The notes beneath the pieces were generated by a model. The model ran no database searches. It worked only from the letters and a program-made list of their open reading frames with translations, and was not told where the DNA came from. Both the position numbers and the translations under genes were made by a program. DNA of 64,000 bases from Ureibacillus thermophilus (lineage in GTDB: Bacteria > Bacillota > Bacilli > Bacillales_A > Planococcaceae). Positions 1-8,413 of this stretch are shown here, in pieces. The first letter of the stretch is position 1. The number at the start of each line of letters is the position of its first letter. Location of the stretch: assembly GCF_042657185.1 (NCBI RefSeq), contig NZ_JBHSNN010000021.1; one strand, written 5' to 3'.

Positions 1-1289
1 AACGTGTAGAACAGAATAAAGGAAGCCACGGAGTAGATATGATGCCCGTACAAAACCTACGACAGCACATAGTCGAAAACTGGCTAACTATTAAGGAGGC
101 AATTCTCAAGGGAACTTATGAACCAATGCCAGTCCGCAGAGTCGAAATCCCGAAACCTGACGGCGGTGTTCGTTTACTAGGAATCCCTACCGTAACAGAC
201 CGTTTGATTCAACAAGCAATCGCCCAAGTACTTTCAAAAGTGTATGACCCTACATTCTCTGAAAACAGCTACGGATTTCGACCAAACCGAAGTGCTCATG
301 ATGCGGTGAGGAAAGCGAAAGAATATATAAGAGATGGACATCGATGGGTTGTAGATATGGACTTGGAGAAATTCTTTGATAAGGTCAACCATGACAGATT
401 AATGGGTACACTCGCGAAGAGAATCCAAGATAAACCATTACTGAAATTGATTCGTAAGTATTTACAATCGGGCGTCATGATTAATGGTGTGGTATCAAGC
501 ACATTTGAGGGAACTCCACAAGGAGGACCATTAAGTCCGCTACTATCTAACATTGTACTAGATGAACTAGATAAAGAATTGGAAAGAAGAGGACACAAAT
601 TCGTTCGATATGCGGATGACTGTAACATTTACGTGAAAAGTAAACGAGCAGGGCTTCGCACAATGGCAAGTATCCAGCGATTTATTGAAGGAAAACTACG
701 ACTGAAAATAAATGAAAAGAAATCAGCGGTCGACCGTCCATGGAAACGTAAGTTTCTAGGATTTAGCTTTACCTATCATAAAGAGCCAAAGGTTCGTATC
801 GCAAAAGAAAGTCTTAAACGAATGAAGAATAAAGTTCGTGAAATCACATCACGCAAGATGCCCTACCCGATGGAATACCGCATTCAGAAACTGAATCAAT
901 ATCTAATGGGATGGTGTGGATATTTTGCGTTAGCAGACACCAAATCTATATTCCTTGAATTAGATAAATGGATTCGTAGAAGACTTCGAATGTGCCTATG
1001 GAAGAACTGGAAGAAACCGAAAACAAAGATACGCAACCTTATTCAACTTGGCGTACCACAATGGCAAGCGTATGAATGGGGAAATACTCGGAAGGGTTAT
1101 TGGCGTATTTCAAATAGTCCAATATTACACAGAACCCTTGGTAACTCCTATTGGAGAAACCAAGGGCTGAAAAGTCTTGAAGCTCGTTATGAAAACTTGC
1201 GTCAATGATCTTAATTGAACCGCCGTATACGGAACCGTACGTACGGTGGTGTGAGAGGACGGGAGTTAATCGCTCCCTCCTACTCGATT
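1..1289 (+). mobile_element. Group II intron, 3' portion (5' end outside window)
   Basis: The intron-encoded reverse transcriptase is followed directly by the catalytic RNA core. A domain V hairpin lies at about 1219-1250: outer arms ACCGCCGTA and TACGGTGGT, a CG bulge, and an inner stem capped by a GAAC-like loop. A CGC triad occupies the usual AGC position. A GGGAG/CTCCC hairpin at about 1260-1279 is the probable domain VI. The 3' splice boundary should fall near 1285-1291, ending in AT or AY as group II introns do. The 5' exon and domains I-III are outside the window. Downstream sequence goes straight into a 21-bp-phased repeat array, so the intron probably inserted there. Confidence 0.85.
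3..1208 (+). CDS. ltrA: Group II intron reverse transcriptase/maturase (LtrA-like), 5' truncated by window
   Basis: This is a multifunctional intron-encoded protein that helps the intron splice and copies it at target sites. The frame is open to the window edge: residues read before the first ATG (at 39) include NKGSHGVD, the conserved start of the RT domain, so the real start lies upstream. Counted from ATG 39, the RT shows SYGFRPNRS near 77, GTPQGGPLSPLLSN near 158 and the catalytic YADD at 191-194. A maturase (GIIM) domain follows, with TRKGYW near the end. The protein stops soon after, leaving no room for an HNH endonuclease domain. Domain V RNA begins about 10 nt after the stop, the normal layout. 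Confidence 0.95.
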   Translation, partial: RVEQNKGSHGVDMMPVQNLRQHIVENWLTIKEAILKGTYEPMPVRRVEIPKPDGGVRLLGIPTVTDRLIQQAIAQVLSKVYDPTFSENSYGFRPNRSAHDAVRKAKEYIRDGHRWVVDMDLEKFFDKVNHDRLMGTLAKRIQDKPLLKLIRKYLQSGVMINGVVSSTFEGTPQGGPLSPLLSNIVLDELDKELERRGHKFVRYADDCNIYVKSKRAGLRTMASIQRFIEGKLRLKINEKKSAVDRPWKRKFLGFSFTYHKEPKVRIAKESLKRMKNKVREITSRKMPYPMEYRIQKLNQYLMGWCGYFALADTKSIFLELDKWIRRRLRMCLWKNWKKPKTKIRNLIQLGVPQWQAYEWGNTRKGYWRISNSPILHRTLGNSYWRNQGLKSLEARYENLRQ

Positions 1290-1297
1290 AATGCTTT

Positions 1298-1700
1298 GGC
1301 AATTATTTTGCCAAGTTTGACTATTATCCTTGGCATTTTGGCTATTATCGAATCAACTTTGACTATTATCGCCTCTCAGTATTCCCTATTTTTCCACAAT
1401 GGCTATTATCTTCTTAAGATTGACTATTATCTTTGAAGAAATGACTAATATCTTCCTCAATTTGACTATTATCGCCTCTCAGCATTCCCTATTTTTCCAC
1501 AATGGCTATTATCTTCTTAAGATTGACTATTATCTTTGAAGAAATGACTAATATCTTCCTCAATTTGACTATTATCGCCTCTCAGTATTCCCTATTTTTC
1601 CACAATGGCTATTATCTTCTTAAGATTGACTATTATCTTTGGAGAAATGACTAATATCTTCCTCTATTTGACTATTATCGCCTCTCAATATTCCCTTTTT
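1298..1700. repeat. 21-bp-phased array (GRCTATTATC core) with a 103-bp higher-order repeat
   Basis: Cores of the form GGCAATTAT, GACTATTATC, GGCTATTATC or GACTAATATC begin at 1298, 1319, 1340, 1361, 1401, 1422, 1443 and 1464. Every step is 21 bp except one of 40. From 1361 the block is duplicated in tandem with a period of exactly 103 bp (40+21+21+21): copies start at 1361, 1464 and 1567, with a partial one at 1670. Copies differ by only a few bases. No gene is convincing here; a 73-codon frame at 1215-1436 is just the repeat read through. It fills most of the gap between the group II intron and pabB. Confidence 0.9.
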
Positions 1701-1851
1701 TCCTCCTCTGGCTATTATGTTTACAAATTTGAAGCAGAATGACTATTATTGTGCCATCTTTGGCTAATATCCTGCTTGATTTATGCATGAATCAGCCACA
1801 TCTTTTCTCTTCTCAAAGCTGTTGGATTCATGGTTGATAAAAAATAAAAAT

Positions 1852-1879
1852 TTGCAATAACACACAATTTTACTATACT
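1852..1879 (+). promoter_or_regulatory. Probable sigma-A promoter of pabB/pabC
   Basis: TTGCAA at 1852-1857 and TATACT at 1874-1879, separated by 16 bp, sit about 38 bp before the pabB/C start. The ribosome site AAAAGGA follows at about 1902. It is the best promoter match in this gap. Confidence 0.5.
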
Positions 1880-1916
1880 ATGTATAGAAATTTCTAAACA
1901 GAAAAGGAAATGATTC

Positions 1917-3656
1917 ATGAACGAACTAACGCCATTTCTCTATTTCGAATTTGCAAAATCGAATGGAATGATTGAGCCTATTGCTTTTCTTCATCCGGAA
2001 AAAATCATTTCTGCCAGCCAAATGCATGAAGTGTTAACTTGTCTTCAAGAAGTGCAAGAATGGGTAAAGAAAGGGTATTATGCGGCGGGGTTTTTATCTT
2101 ATGAGAGCGCCCCGGCTTTCGACTCTTCATTAAAAACAAAGGCGGATTATCAGATGCCTTTGTTGTGGTTCGGCCTTTATAAAGAACCTACATATCAAGT
2201 GATGGCAAGCCAAGGTTTCCATTCATTGACGGAGTGGGAACCTGATACGAATGAATCGGAATATCGAGAAGCCATCCAATTTATTAAAAATTCCATTGCG
2301 AAGGGAATTACCTATCAAACGAATTATACAATTCGTTTACATGCACAATTTGAAGGTGATTCATTTGCATTATTCAATAAAATGAAAAAAGCTCAAGCGG
2401 CAAATTATTGCGCTTACATTCATACAGGCGAACATAGTATCCTATCAGCTTCTCCTGAATTGTTTTTCCATATTGAAGGGAACCACATTACAACTCGCCC
2501 AATGAAGGGGACAGTTAAAAGGGGAAAAACCTTTGAAGAAGATCAAGAAAAGGCAAAGTGGCTGTATCATTCCGAAAAAAACCGCGCAGAAAATGTAATG
2601 ATTGTTGATTTATTGCGGAATGATTTGGGAGCCGTTGCTGAAACGGGTACGGTGAAAGTGACCAAATTATTTGAAGTAGAACAGTATCCGACTGTTCATC
2701 AAATGACATCCACCGTAACTGCAAAGCTCAAAAAAGGCACAGAACTGGTGGATGTTCTAAGAGCCATCTTTCCATGCGGTTCCATTACAGGAGCTCCAAA
2801 AGCCAGCACAATGGAAATCATCTCAAAACTGGAAAAATCGCCTCGGGAAGTGTATTGCGGAGCCATTGGATACATCACGCCCGATCAGGAGGCCATTTTT
2901 AACGTGCCGATTCGGACGGTAATGATTGACCATAAGACAGGGAAAGCCATGTATGGTGTCGGAGGGGGCATCACTTGGGACTCCACCGCTGAAGACGAAT
3001 TTCATGAAGTTCTTGCGAAATGCGCTTTTCTTAATAGGGAAGAAAAAGCGTTTCAGTTGCTGGAAAGTTTGCTGTTGGATGATGGAGAGTATTTTCTGTT
3101 AGACAAGCATCTCAACCGTTTGAAAAAATCGGCAACCTATTTTCAGTATGCTGTCAACATCGATGAAGTGGAAACGAAGCTGAAGGAATTTGCCAACATG
3201 AATCCTTTGGGCCAATGGAAAGTGCGATTGCTTTTGGAGCAAGATGGTGCCTGTACTATTGAGGGGCAGCCGATTGTGAAAATGCAGTCTCCGAAAAAAT
3301 CGGCCCTTGCGAAAAGTCCCATCCATTCGGAACATTTGTTTTTATATCACAAAACGACGAACCGGGATATGTATGAGCAGTTCAAGCCGTCATCAGAAGG
3401 AATTTTTGATGTTCTTCTTTGGAATGAAAGAGGGGAATTGACAGAGTTCATCAACGGGAATGTCGTGTTGGAAATCGATGGGAAGCTGTGGACGCCGCCT
3501 GTCACAAGCGGGCTTCTTGCAGGCACTTTCCGTGAGCATTTGTTGAAAGCGGGGGAAATTGAGGAAAAAGTTTTAACGTTGGACGATTTGAAAAAGTGTT
3601 CGAAAATATGGTTCATCAATAGCGTAAGAAAATGGATCAAAGTGGAATTGGTGTAA
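1917..3656 (+). CDS. pabB: Bifunctional aminodeoxychorismate synthase component I / 4-amino-4-deoxychorismate lyase
   Basis: Makes p-aminobenzoate for folate: the first part converts chorismate to aminodeoxychorismate using ammonia from a PabA glutaminase, and the second eliminates pyruvate. The chorismate-binding domain covers about residues 1-370, with RPMKGTVKRG, ENVMIVDLLRNDLG, PCGSITGAPKAST and VGGGITWDS. A PabC-like fold-type IV PLP domain covers about 380-579, with DKHLNRLKKSA, the presumed PLP lysine in YHKTTNRD, and TSGLLAGTFRE. At 579 aa it matches known PabBC fusions. ATG 1917 has AAAAGGA just upstream. No pabA lies nearby, so the glutaminase must be elsewhere, perhaps shared with tryptophan synthesis. 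Confidence 0.92.
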   Translation: MNELTPFLYFEFAKSNGMIEPIAFLHPEKIISASQMHEVLTCLQEVQEWVKKGYYAAGFLSYESAPAFDSSLKTKADYQMPLLWFGLYKEPTYQVMASQGFHSLTEWEPDTNESEYREAIQFIKNSIAKGITYQTNYTIRLHAQFEGDSFALFNKMKKAQAANYCAYIHTGEHSILSASPELFFHIEGNHITTRPMKGTVKRGKTFEEDQEKAKWLYHSEKNRAENVMIVDLLRNDLGAVAETGTVKVTKLFEVEQYPTVHQMTSTVTAKLKKGTELVDVLRAIFPCGSITGAPKASTMEIISKLEKSPREVYCGAIGYITPDQEAIFNVPIRTVMIDHKTGKAMYGVGGGITWDSTAEDEFHEVLAKCAFLNREEKAFQLLESLLLDDGEYFLLDKHLNRLKKSATYFQYAVNIDEVETKLKEFANMNPLGQWKVRLLLEQDGACTIEGQPIVKMQSPKKSALAKSPIHSEHLFLYHKTTNRDMYEQFKPSSEGIFDVLLWNERGELTEFINGNVVLEIDGKLWTPPVTSGLLAGTFREHLLKAGEIEEKVLTLDDLKKCSKIWFINSVRKWIKVELV

Positions 3657-3664
3657 TGCAAATG

Positions 3665-3709
3665 GAGCTGTGCCGGAAAGTCGATTCAAAAGACTTTTCA
3701 GCACAGCTC
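3665..3709 (+). terminator. Intrinsic terminator after pabB/C
   Basis: GAGCTGTGC at 3665 pairs with GCACAGCTC at 3701-3709, and the inner arms (GGAAAGTC/GACTTTTC) extend the stem. A T-rich tract follows. It is placed 9 bp after the pabB/C stop. Confidence 0.8.
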
Positions 3710-3711
3710 TC

Positions 3712-4135
3712 CTATTTTCTGCCAAGTTTCCCCCCAACGAGAGCTTATTCCAATCTTTGATCACTAAATCCTCTTTTGTATATTGCACCATGTTGCCGAC
3801 AATCGGCATATGGATCCAGCCTTCCAGCACCGGTTTGCCGGAAGCTTCGGTCAAAGCGTGGGCATAGATCTTAGGTACGCGCTGCCAAAAGTTCTTCGCG
3901 GCCCGGGAATGTTTTATGGTCGATGATGACCCATCCGTCCGGCAGTTCAATTAAACAATCGATGACTCCTGAAGCCTTTTGATTAAGGACTGTCCGTTGA
4001 CAATGATTTCTCCAACCTCTTCGCCAACCCAGACGGCCATCTGTTGCCATTTGTTCATTGAGCCAAGTTGCTTTTGAAAAATCGCGGGTTATAGTCCCGG
4101 GCACGGGTCATTCCCACATAGAGCAATCGCCCCGA
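3712..4135 (-). pseudogene. Relic of a UvrD-type helicase with RecB/AddA-like nuclease domain
   Basis: Three pieces of one protein family appear in order on the minus strand but in different frames. At about 4129-4088 it reads LLYVGMTRARDYN, which is motif VI of UvrD-family SF1 helicases. At about 3960-3900 it reads GVIDCLIELPDGWVIIDHKTFPG, containing the D...DHK core of a PD-(D/E)XK nuclease. At about 3890-3770 it reads KIYAHALTEASGKPVLEGWIHMP, the region after the nuclease core. The order is that of the C-terminus of AddA/UvrD-nuclease proteins, but the intact helicase is missing and frameshifts separate the parts. I infer a decayed gene; which helicase it was cannot be settled here. Confidence 0.75.
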
Positions 4136-4163
4136 CTTTCCAAAACGAAAGCGGGGGATTCAT

Positions 4164-4643
4164 TTATTCCTTCAAACTTTTCCCAAAGCCTTTCAAAAAG
4201 TGAAGGGCGAAGTGGAGGCCGCGGTTGACGTCCGGGTCGTTGAGCATTTTTAATACATCGAATACGCCGAGTTTTTCATCATTGTTCAATGCATTTTTCG
4301 CTTCATCTAAGCCATTGGTGAAACTATTCGCTAATGTTTTCGTTGCTTCCGGGTCGATGGTAGATAATGCACCAGCTGCATTCATCAAATGATTCATGAG
4401 ATTTGTCGCTGGTTTTCTAGTCAGTTGGCCAAGGGCGATTTCCGCCACATCTTCCCGAGCTTCAAGGAGTTTTTCCGCTGCTTCTAGTGCACCCATTTCC
4501 TGAAGTTCATTTAAAATCGAAAAGAGTTGATGAATAGTTTCCTTATTTTCCGAAACGAGCTCTTTCAAGTTCTCCAAATTTTGTTCTACGATTTCTTCTT
4601 TTGTTACTGGCTGCTTTCGAATTGTCCGAATTGGTGAGGCCAT
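4164..4643 (-). CDS. yjgD: DUF1641 protein, partner subunit of formate dehydrogenase (YjgD/YrhD-like)
   Basis: A 159-residue, mostly helical, acidic protein of the DUF1641 family. In Bacillus this family is encoded next to the YjgC/YrhE formate dehydrogenase and is thought to link it to the membrane and quinone pool. The conserved region NLMNHLMNAAGALSTIDPEATKTLANSFTNGL and the C-terminal LHFALHFLKGFGKSL are visible. The ATG at 4643 (MASPIRTIRKQ) has AAAGGAGGG upstream; a longer frame from 4802 would overlap fdhF and lacks such a site. It follows fdhF after about 97 nt that contain a GCTCTGC/GCAGAGC inverted repeat, so the two are very likely one operon. Confidence 0.85.
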   Translation of the reverse strand: MASPIRTIRKQPVTKEEIVEQNLENLKELVSENKETIHQLFSILNELQEMGALEAAEKLLEAREDVAEIALGQLTRKPATNLMNHLMNAAGALSTIDPEATKTLANSFTNGLDEAKNALNNDEKLGVFDVLKMLNDPDVNRGLHFALHFLKGFGKSLKE

Positions 4644-4740
4644 GTTTTCCCTCCTTTTGCATTGCTTGTTTGTGATTGGACAGAACTGCTCTGCCCAATG
4701 CAATTTCCGATTGTGCAGAGCTGCTCTATTACTGCTTCTC

Positions 4741-7665
4741 CTAATTAGTCGTGATCGGCACGTAATCAGGGCGCTTCCATTTTCGTTCCACTTCGACACC
4801 ATTTTGCGGATTTCGTTTTTTCGTTCTTGGATTTGTTTTTGGAAGCGGGCGTTTTCCTTTATCTTTCAATACCTCTAGCCGCACTTTTGTTTGCTTGTAG
4901 GCAGGGGTTTTTGTGTTCACATCCGCTGCCGGACCCGTTAAGAAGTTGATGGCCGAATCTTTGCTTACAGAGTTCATTGGCAGGAAGAGTTCGTTTCCTT
5001 TCACCCGGTCTGTCACAAGGGCTTTGACTTTACATGCCCCATATGGAGATACAAGGCGCACGAACATGCCATCTTCAATGCCTCGCTCTTTTGCCAGCTC
5101 TGGCGATACTTCCACGAAGATTTCCGGCACTTTCGATTGAATGCCTGTGGATTTGTTCGTCAAATTGCCTTCGTGGAAATGTTCGAGCATCCGTCCATTA
5201 TTGATGATGCAATCGAATTGTCCTTCATATTCCACTGGTTCTACCCAGTCGTCTAAAGCAAAACGGGCTTTTTTGTCCGGGAAGTTAAAGCCGTCCAAAT
5301 AGAGTAAAGGCGTATCTTTACCATCGAGGCTGCCCCAGCAGAAGCTTCCCCAGCCTGCCAACACATCATAGTTGGCTTGGGAGAAGATGGGGGTGAGGCT
5401 TGCCATTTCATCAAAGATTTCACTAGGATGGCTGTAGTTCCAATCATAGCCTAAACGCTGCGCCACTAATTGAAGAATTTGCCAATCTGGTTTTGATTCC
5501 CCAAGAGGCGGCAATACTTGATACAACCGCTGCACGCGGCGTTCTGTATTCGTAAAAGTTCCTTCTTTTTCTAACGAAGGAGAAGCCGGCAAAATGACAT
5601 CCGCATATTGGGCAGTACGAGAGAAGAACACATCTTGTACGACAAAGAACTCCAATGTAGAAAGGACTTCATCTACATGATTGGCATTGCAGTCCACTAA
5701 AGTCATTTCTTCCCCGACTAAATACATTGCTTTCATTTTGCCTTCCATAATGGCATCAAGCATTTCCGGATTTGTGCGACCAGGTGTAGAAGGAATTTTG
5801 GTACCATAAGCTTTTTCAAATTTTTCCCGGGCTTTTTCATCCGTTACCCTTTGATAGCCTGGCAGCATATTTGGCAATGAGCCCATATCGCAAGCCCCTT
5901 GCACATTATTGTGGCCGCGGAGAGGGAAAGCACCTGCCCCAGGACGTCGATAGTTTCCTGTTGCTAATAGAAGATTGGAAATAGCCGCAGAAGTATGGGA
6001 ACCGCCTGTATTTTGGGTAACCCCCATTCCCCAAAGTACGCATGTGCCGTCTGCATTGCGAATCATTTCCGCCACTTGCATCAACGTTTCTTTCGGAATG
6101 CCTGTCACTTCTTCCGCATAGTCAAGGGTATATTTTTCAAGGAGTTGTTTATATTCCTCAAAGTTTAGGACATTTTCTTGGATAAAGGCTTCATCATGCC
6201 AACCTTGGTCAATGATGTATTTTGTGACGGCCATAATCCAAACTTGGTCTGTTCCTTGTTTCGGGCGGAGGAAAATATCTGCTCGTTCTGCCATTTCATT
6301 TTTGCGAAGATCAGCCACAATCAATTTTTGACCGTGCAATTTATGGGCGCGTTTAACTCGCGTTGCTAAAACCGGATGACATTCTGCAGGATTAGCGCCA
6401 ACGATGATGACAAGCCCTGCTTTTTCGATGTCTTTGATGGTTCCAGAGTCACCGCCGAAACCTACCGTGCGGATCAGTCCGTCAGTTGCCGGCGATTGGC
6501 AATAGCGGGAGCAGTTATCCACATCGTTTGTTTGGAAAATTTGCCGAGCCATTTTTTGCACTAAGTAATTTTCTTCGTTTGTCGTTTTGGAAGAAGAGAT
6601 AAAGCCGATTGAACCCGGACCATAAGTTTTGTGAATGCGGAGAAGGTTTTCTGCCACAAAGTCTAATGCTTCATCCCATGACACTTCCACAAATTCACCA
6701 TTTTTCCGGACTAAAGGTTTTGTAAGCCGTTCTTTAGAGTTGACGAAATCCCAGCCGAATTTTCCTTTGATGCAAGTGGAAATGCCGTTGACTGGACCTT
6801 CAGAAGGCTGCACTTTCAAAATTTTTCGCCCTTTTGTCCATACTTCAAAGGAACAGCCGACGCCGCAGAAAGTGCAAACCGTTTTCGTTTTCTTGATGCG
6901 TTTTTTGCGCAAGGACGCTTCCATCTCGGAAATGGCGAAAATCGTGCTGTAATCCGGTTCCACTTCTTTCACTAAATCAATCATTGGATTTAAAATTTCT
7001 TTTTTCAGCCCTGTTAGAAATCCAGCTTCCCCAAGCATGGATTTTTCCATCAACGCATTGGTTGGGCAAACAGTCACACATTGTCCGCAGCTGACGCAGG
7101 AAGATTCATTGATTTTTACGCCATCATCCCAAATTACTAAAGGTCTTTCTGCTTCCCAGTTGATGGAGATTGTTTCATTTACCTGTAAGTTTTGGCAAAC
7201 CTCCACACAGCGGCCACAGGCAATGCATTGGTTTGGGTCATAACGGTAGAAAGGATGGGACATATCGACTTCATCAGGATCCACTTTTGGACGATATGGA
7301 TATTTTTGCGATTTGATGCCCATCATCATCGCTGTGTTGTGGAGAATACAGTCGCCATTGTTATTGTCGCAAACGGTGCAGTACAATAAGTGATTTTCAA
7401 GAATGCGGTCCATCGCTTCTTTTCGAGCAGCTCTCGCCCTATCTGAATCCAGCTTCACATTCATGCCATCTAAGGCTTTGGTGGAACAGGATCTAACAAG
7501 CTTTCCATCCACCTCCACAATGCATGTATCGCAAGTTTGAATTGGATCAACAATCGGCGCACGGCAAATTTGCGGGTGAGGGATGCTGTTTTGATTCAAA
7601 ATATCCAAAATCGTTGCCCCTTCAGAAATATCATAAAGAGTGCCATTAATATTGATTTTCTCCAA
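4741..7665 (-). CDS. fdhF: Molybdenum-dependent formate dehydrogenase-like catalytic subunit (YjgC/YrhE type)
   Basis: A 974-residue oxidoreductase that should oxidise formate to CO2 with a molybdenum bis-pterin cofactor in the cytoplasm. Domains in order: a [2Fe-2S] ferredoxin domain (Cys34, 45, 48, 60); a His-Cys [4Fe-4S] site (His92, Cys96, 99, 106); two ferredoxin clusters (Cys147/150/153/157 and 190/193/196/200); then the molybdopterin domain with its own cluster (Cys264/267/271/298). The metal ligand is Cys389, not selenocysteine, in SRYCQSP. The residue after it is Gln where classical formate dehydrogenases have His. A C-terminal dinucleotide-binding domain follows. The surrounding fdhD and cofactor genes fit this role; the substrate is inferred. 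Confidence 0.9.
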   Translation of the reverse strand: MEKININGTLYDISEGATILDILNQNSIPHPQICRAPIVDPIQTCDTCIVEVDGKLVRSCSTKALDGMNVKLDSDRARAARKEAMDRILENHLLYCTVCDNNNGDCILHNTAMMMGIKSQKYPYRPKVDPDEVDMSHPFYRYDPNQCIACGRCVEVCQNLQVNETISINWEAERPLVIWDDGVKINESSCVSCGQCVTVCPTNALMEKSMLGEAGFLTGLKKEILNPMIDLVKEVEPDYSTIFAISEMEASLRKKRIKKTKTVCTFCGVGCSFEVWTKGRKILKVQPSEGPVNGISTCIKGKFGWDFVNSKERLTKPLVRKNGEFVEVSWDEALDFVAENLLRIHKTYGPGSIGFISSSKTTNEENYLVQKMARQIFQTNDVDNCSRYCQSPATDGLIRTVGFGGDSGTIKDIEKAGLVIIVGANPAECHPVLATRVKRAHKLHGQKLIVADLRKNEMAERADIFLRPKQGTDQVWIMAVTKYIIDQGWHDEAFIQENVLNFEEYKQLLEKYTLDYAEEVTGIPKETLMQVAEMIRNADGTCVLWGMGVTQNTGGSHTSAAISNLLLATGNYRRPGAGAFPLRGHNNVQGACDMGSLPNMLPGYQRVTDEKAREKFEKAYGTKIPSTPGRTNPEMLDAIMEGKMKAMYLVGEEMTLVDCNANHVDEVLSTLEFFVVQDVFFSRTAQYADVILPASPSLEKEGTFTNTERRVQRLYQVLPPLGESKPDWQILQLVAQRLGYDWNYSHPSEIFDEMASLTPIFSQANYDVLAGWGSFCWGSLDGKDTPLLYLDGFNFPDKKARFALDDWVEPVEYEGQFDCIINNGRMLEHFHEGNLTNKSTGIQSKVPEIFVEVSPELAKERGIEDGMFVRLVSPYGACKVKALVTDRVKGNELFLPMNSVSKDSAINFLTGPAADVNTKTPAYKQTKVRLEVLKDKGKRPLPKTNPRTKKRNPQNGVEVERKWKRPDYVPITTN

Positions 7666-8053
7666 ATTGAGAACCCCCTTATCGTGAGCGAAAGATTTCT
7701 AGTTTTGACACCTGAAAAAATAAAAAATCCACCATGAAACGGCATGAATGTTCATGCTGCTTAGTCATGGTGGATTAAATTTTTAGCAAACTCTTACTAA
7801 AAACCCAATCTCAAACATTATCATTTGGAAAATATATTATGATTTTCATGCATAGGTTTTGACATATACATAAAAATCAAAATATATCCAATTCATCCAC
7901 AATATCCTTTTTTATATCATAACGCGGAACGTTCAATTCAACAATAGAAAAGTAATTTCTTAATTTTCGAAAATATTTTCTCTTTTATTTTTCAGAATTT
8001 GTTATTATTATAATCAAATTATAAACGAGTTTCTAGATGTTGGAGGGTTCAAC
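7666..8053. promoter_or_regulatory. Divergent intergenic region with a terminator-like hairpin in the fdhF leader
   Basis: A 388-bp gap between divergent fdhF (-) and the DUF2294 gene (+). On the minus strand a hairpin at 7726-7776 pairs AATCCACCATGA with TCATGGTGGATT. It encloses a small GCATGAA/TTCATGC stem and is followed by a U-rich run, like an intrinsic terminator about 60 nt before fdhF. No minus-strand gene lies between it and the divergent gene, so it would act in the fdhF leader. On the plus strand TATAAT at 8009-8014 is a possible -10 box for the DUF2294-fdhD-moaA operon, with no clear -35. The rest is AT-rich without recognisable features. Confidence 0.5.
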
Positions 8054-8401
8054 TTGTCTAAAAAGATACATGAATTTAATAATCTCATCAGAAAACTGCG
8101 CAAAAATTTATTTGGAAAAGGGCCGGACCGCATTCATACGGTGTTTATTGATAATATCGTTGTATCGCTTTTATACGGCAATCTAACCCCAACAGAACGA
8201 TTTATTGCCACAACGCCAGAAGGAGCCAAAATGGTGCATACCGCCCGCACAACGATGATTAAAGATTTATATGCCAAATCAACGCCGAAAGAAATGGAAG
8301 AATTGATGGGCTCTAAACTGCTCCATTTGTTTACCGACATCAAAATCGAGGAAGACTGTGCTGTTTCGGTCTTTATTTTTGAAGATCCAATTTCGGAATA
8401 A
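8054..8401 (+). CDS. DUF2294 family protein
   Basis: A 115-residue cytoplasmic protein of the DUF2294 family, whose biochemical role I do not know. The typical features are GKGPDRIHTVFIDNIVVSLLYGNLTPTE near residue 20 and the HTAR segment in the middle. The start is TTG 8054 behind GGAGGG. It lies 12 bp before fdhD and reads the same way, so it is probably the first gene of a DUF2294-fdhD-moaA operon. That suggests a link to formate dehydrogenase or molybdenum cofactor, by context only. Confidence 0.75.
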   Translation: MSKKIHEFNNLIRKLRKNLFGKGPDRIHTVFIDNIVVSLLYGNLTPTERFIATTPEGAKMVHTARTTMIKDLYAKSTPKEMEELMGSKLLHLFTDIKIEEDCAVSVFIFEDPISE

Positions 8402-8413
8402 AGGAGAAAATCG

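Noticed and set aside
1215..1436. 73-codon ORF after the group II intron
   Set aside because: It spans domain V/VI RNA and the repeat array and its residues are repeat-derived (TIIxxLxIIES-like).
1298..1700. CRISPR array
   Set aside because: Steps are 21 bp with short degenerate cores, no 25-40 bp repeats with unique spacers, and no cas genes in the window.
3670..3867. 65-codon plus-strand ORF after pabB/C
   Set aside because: It runs through the terminator and the antisense of the helicase relic, with no ribosome site.
4643..4802. Longer start of the DUF1641 gene
   Set aside because: The extra 53 residues overlap fdhF and read a hairpin region; the ATG at 4643 has a strong ribosome site.
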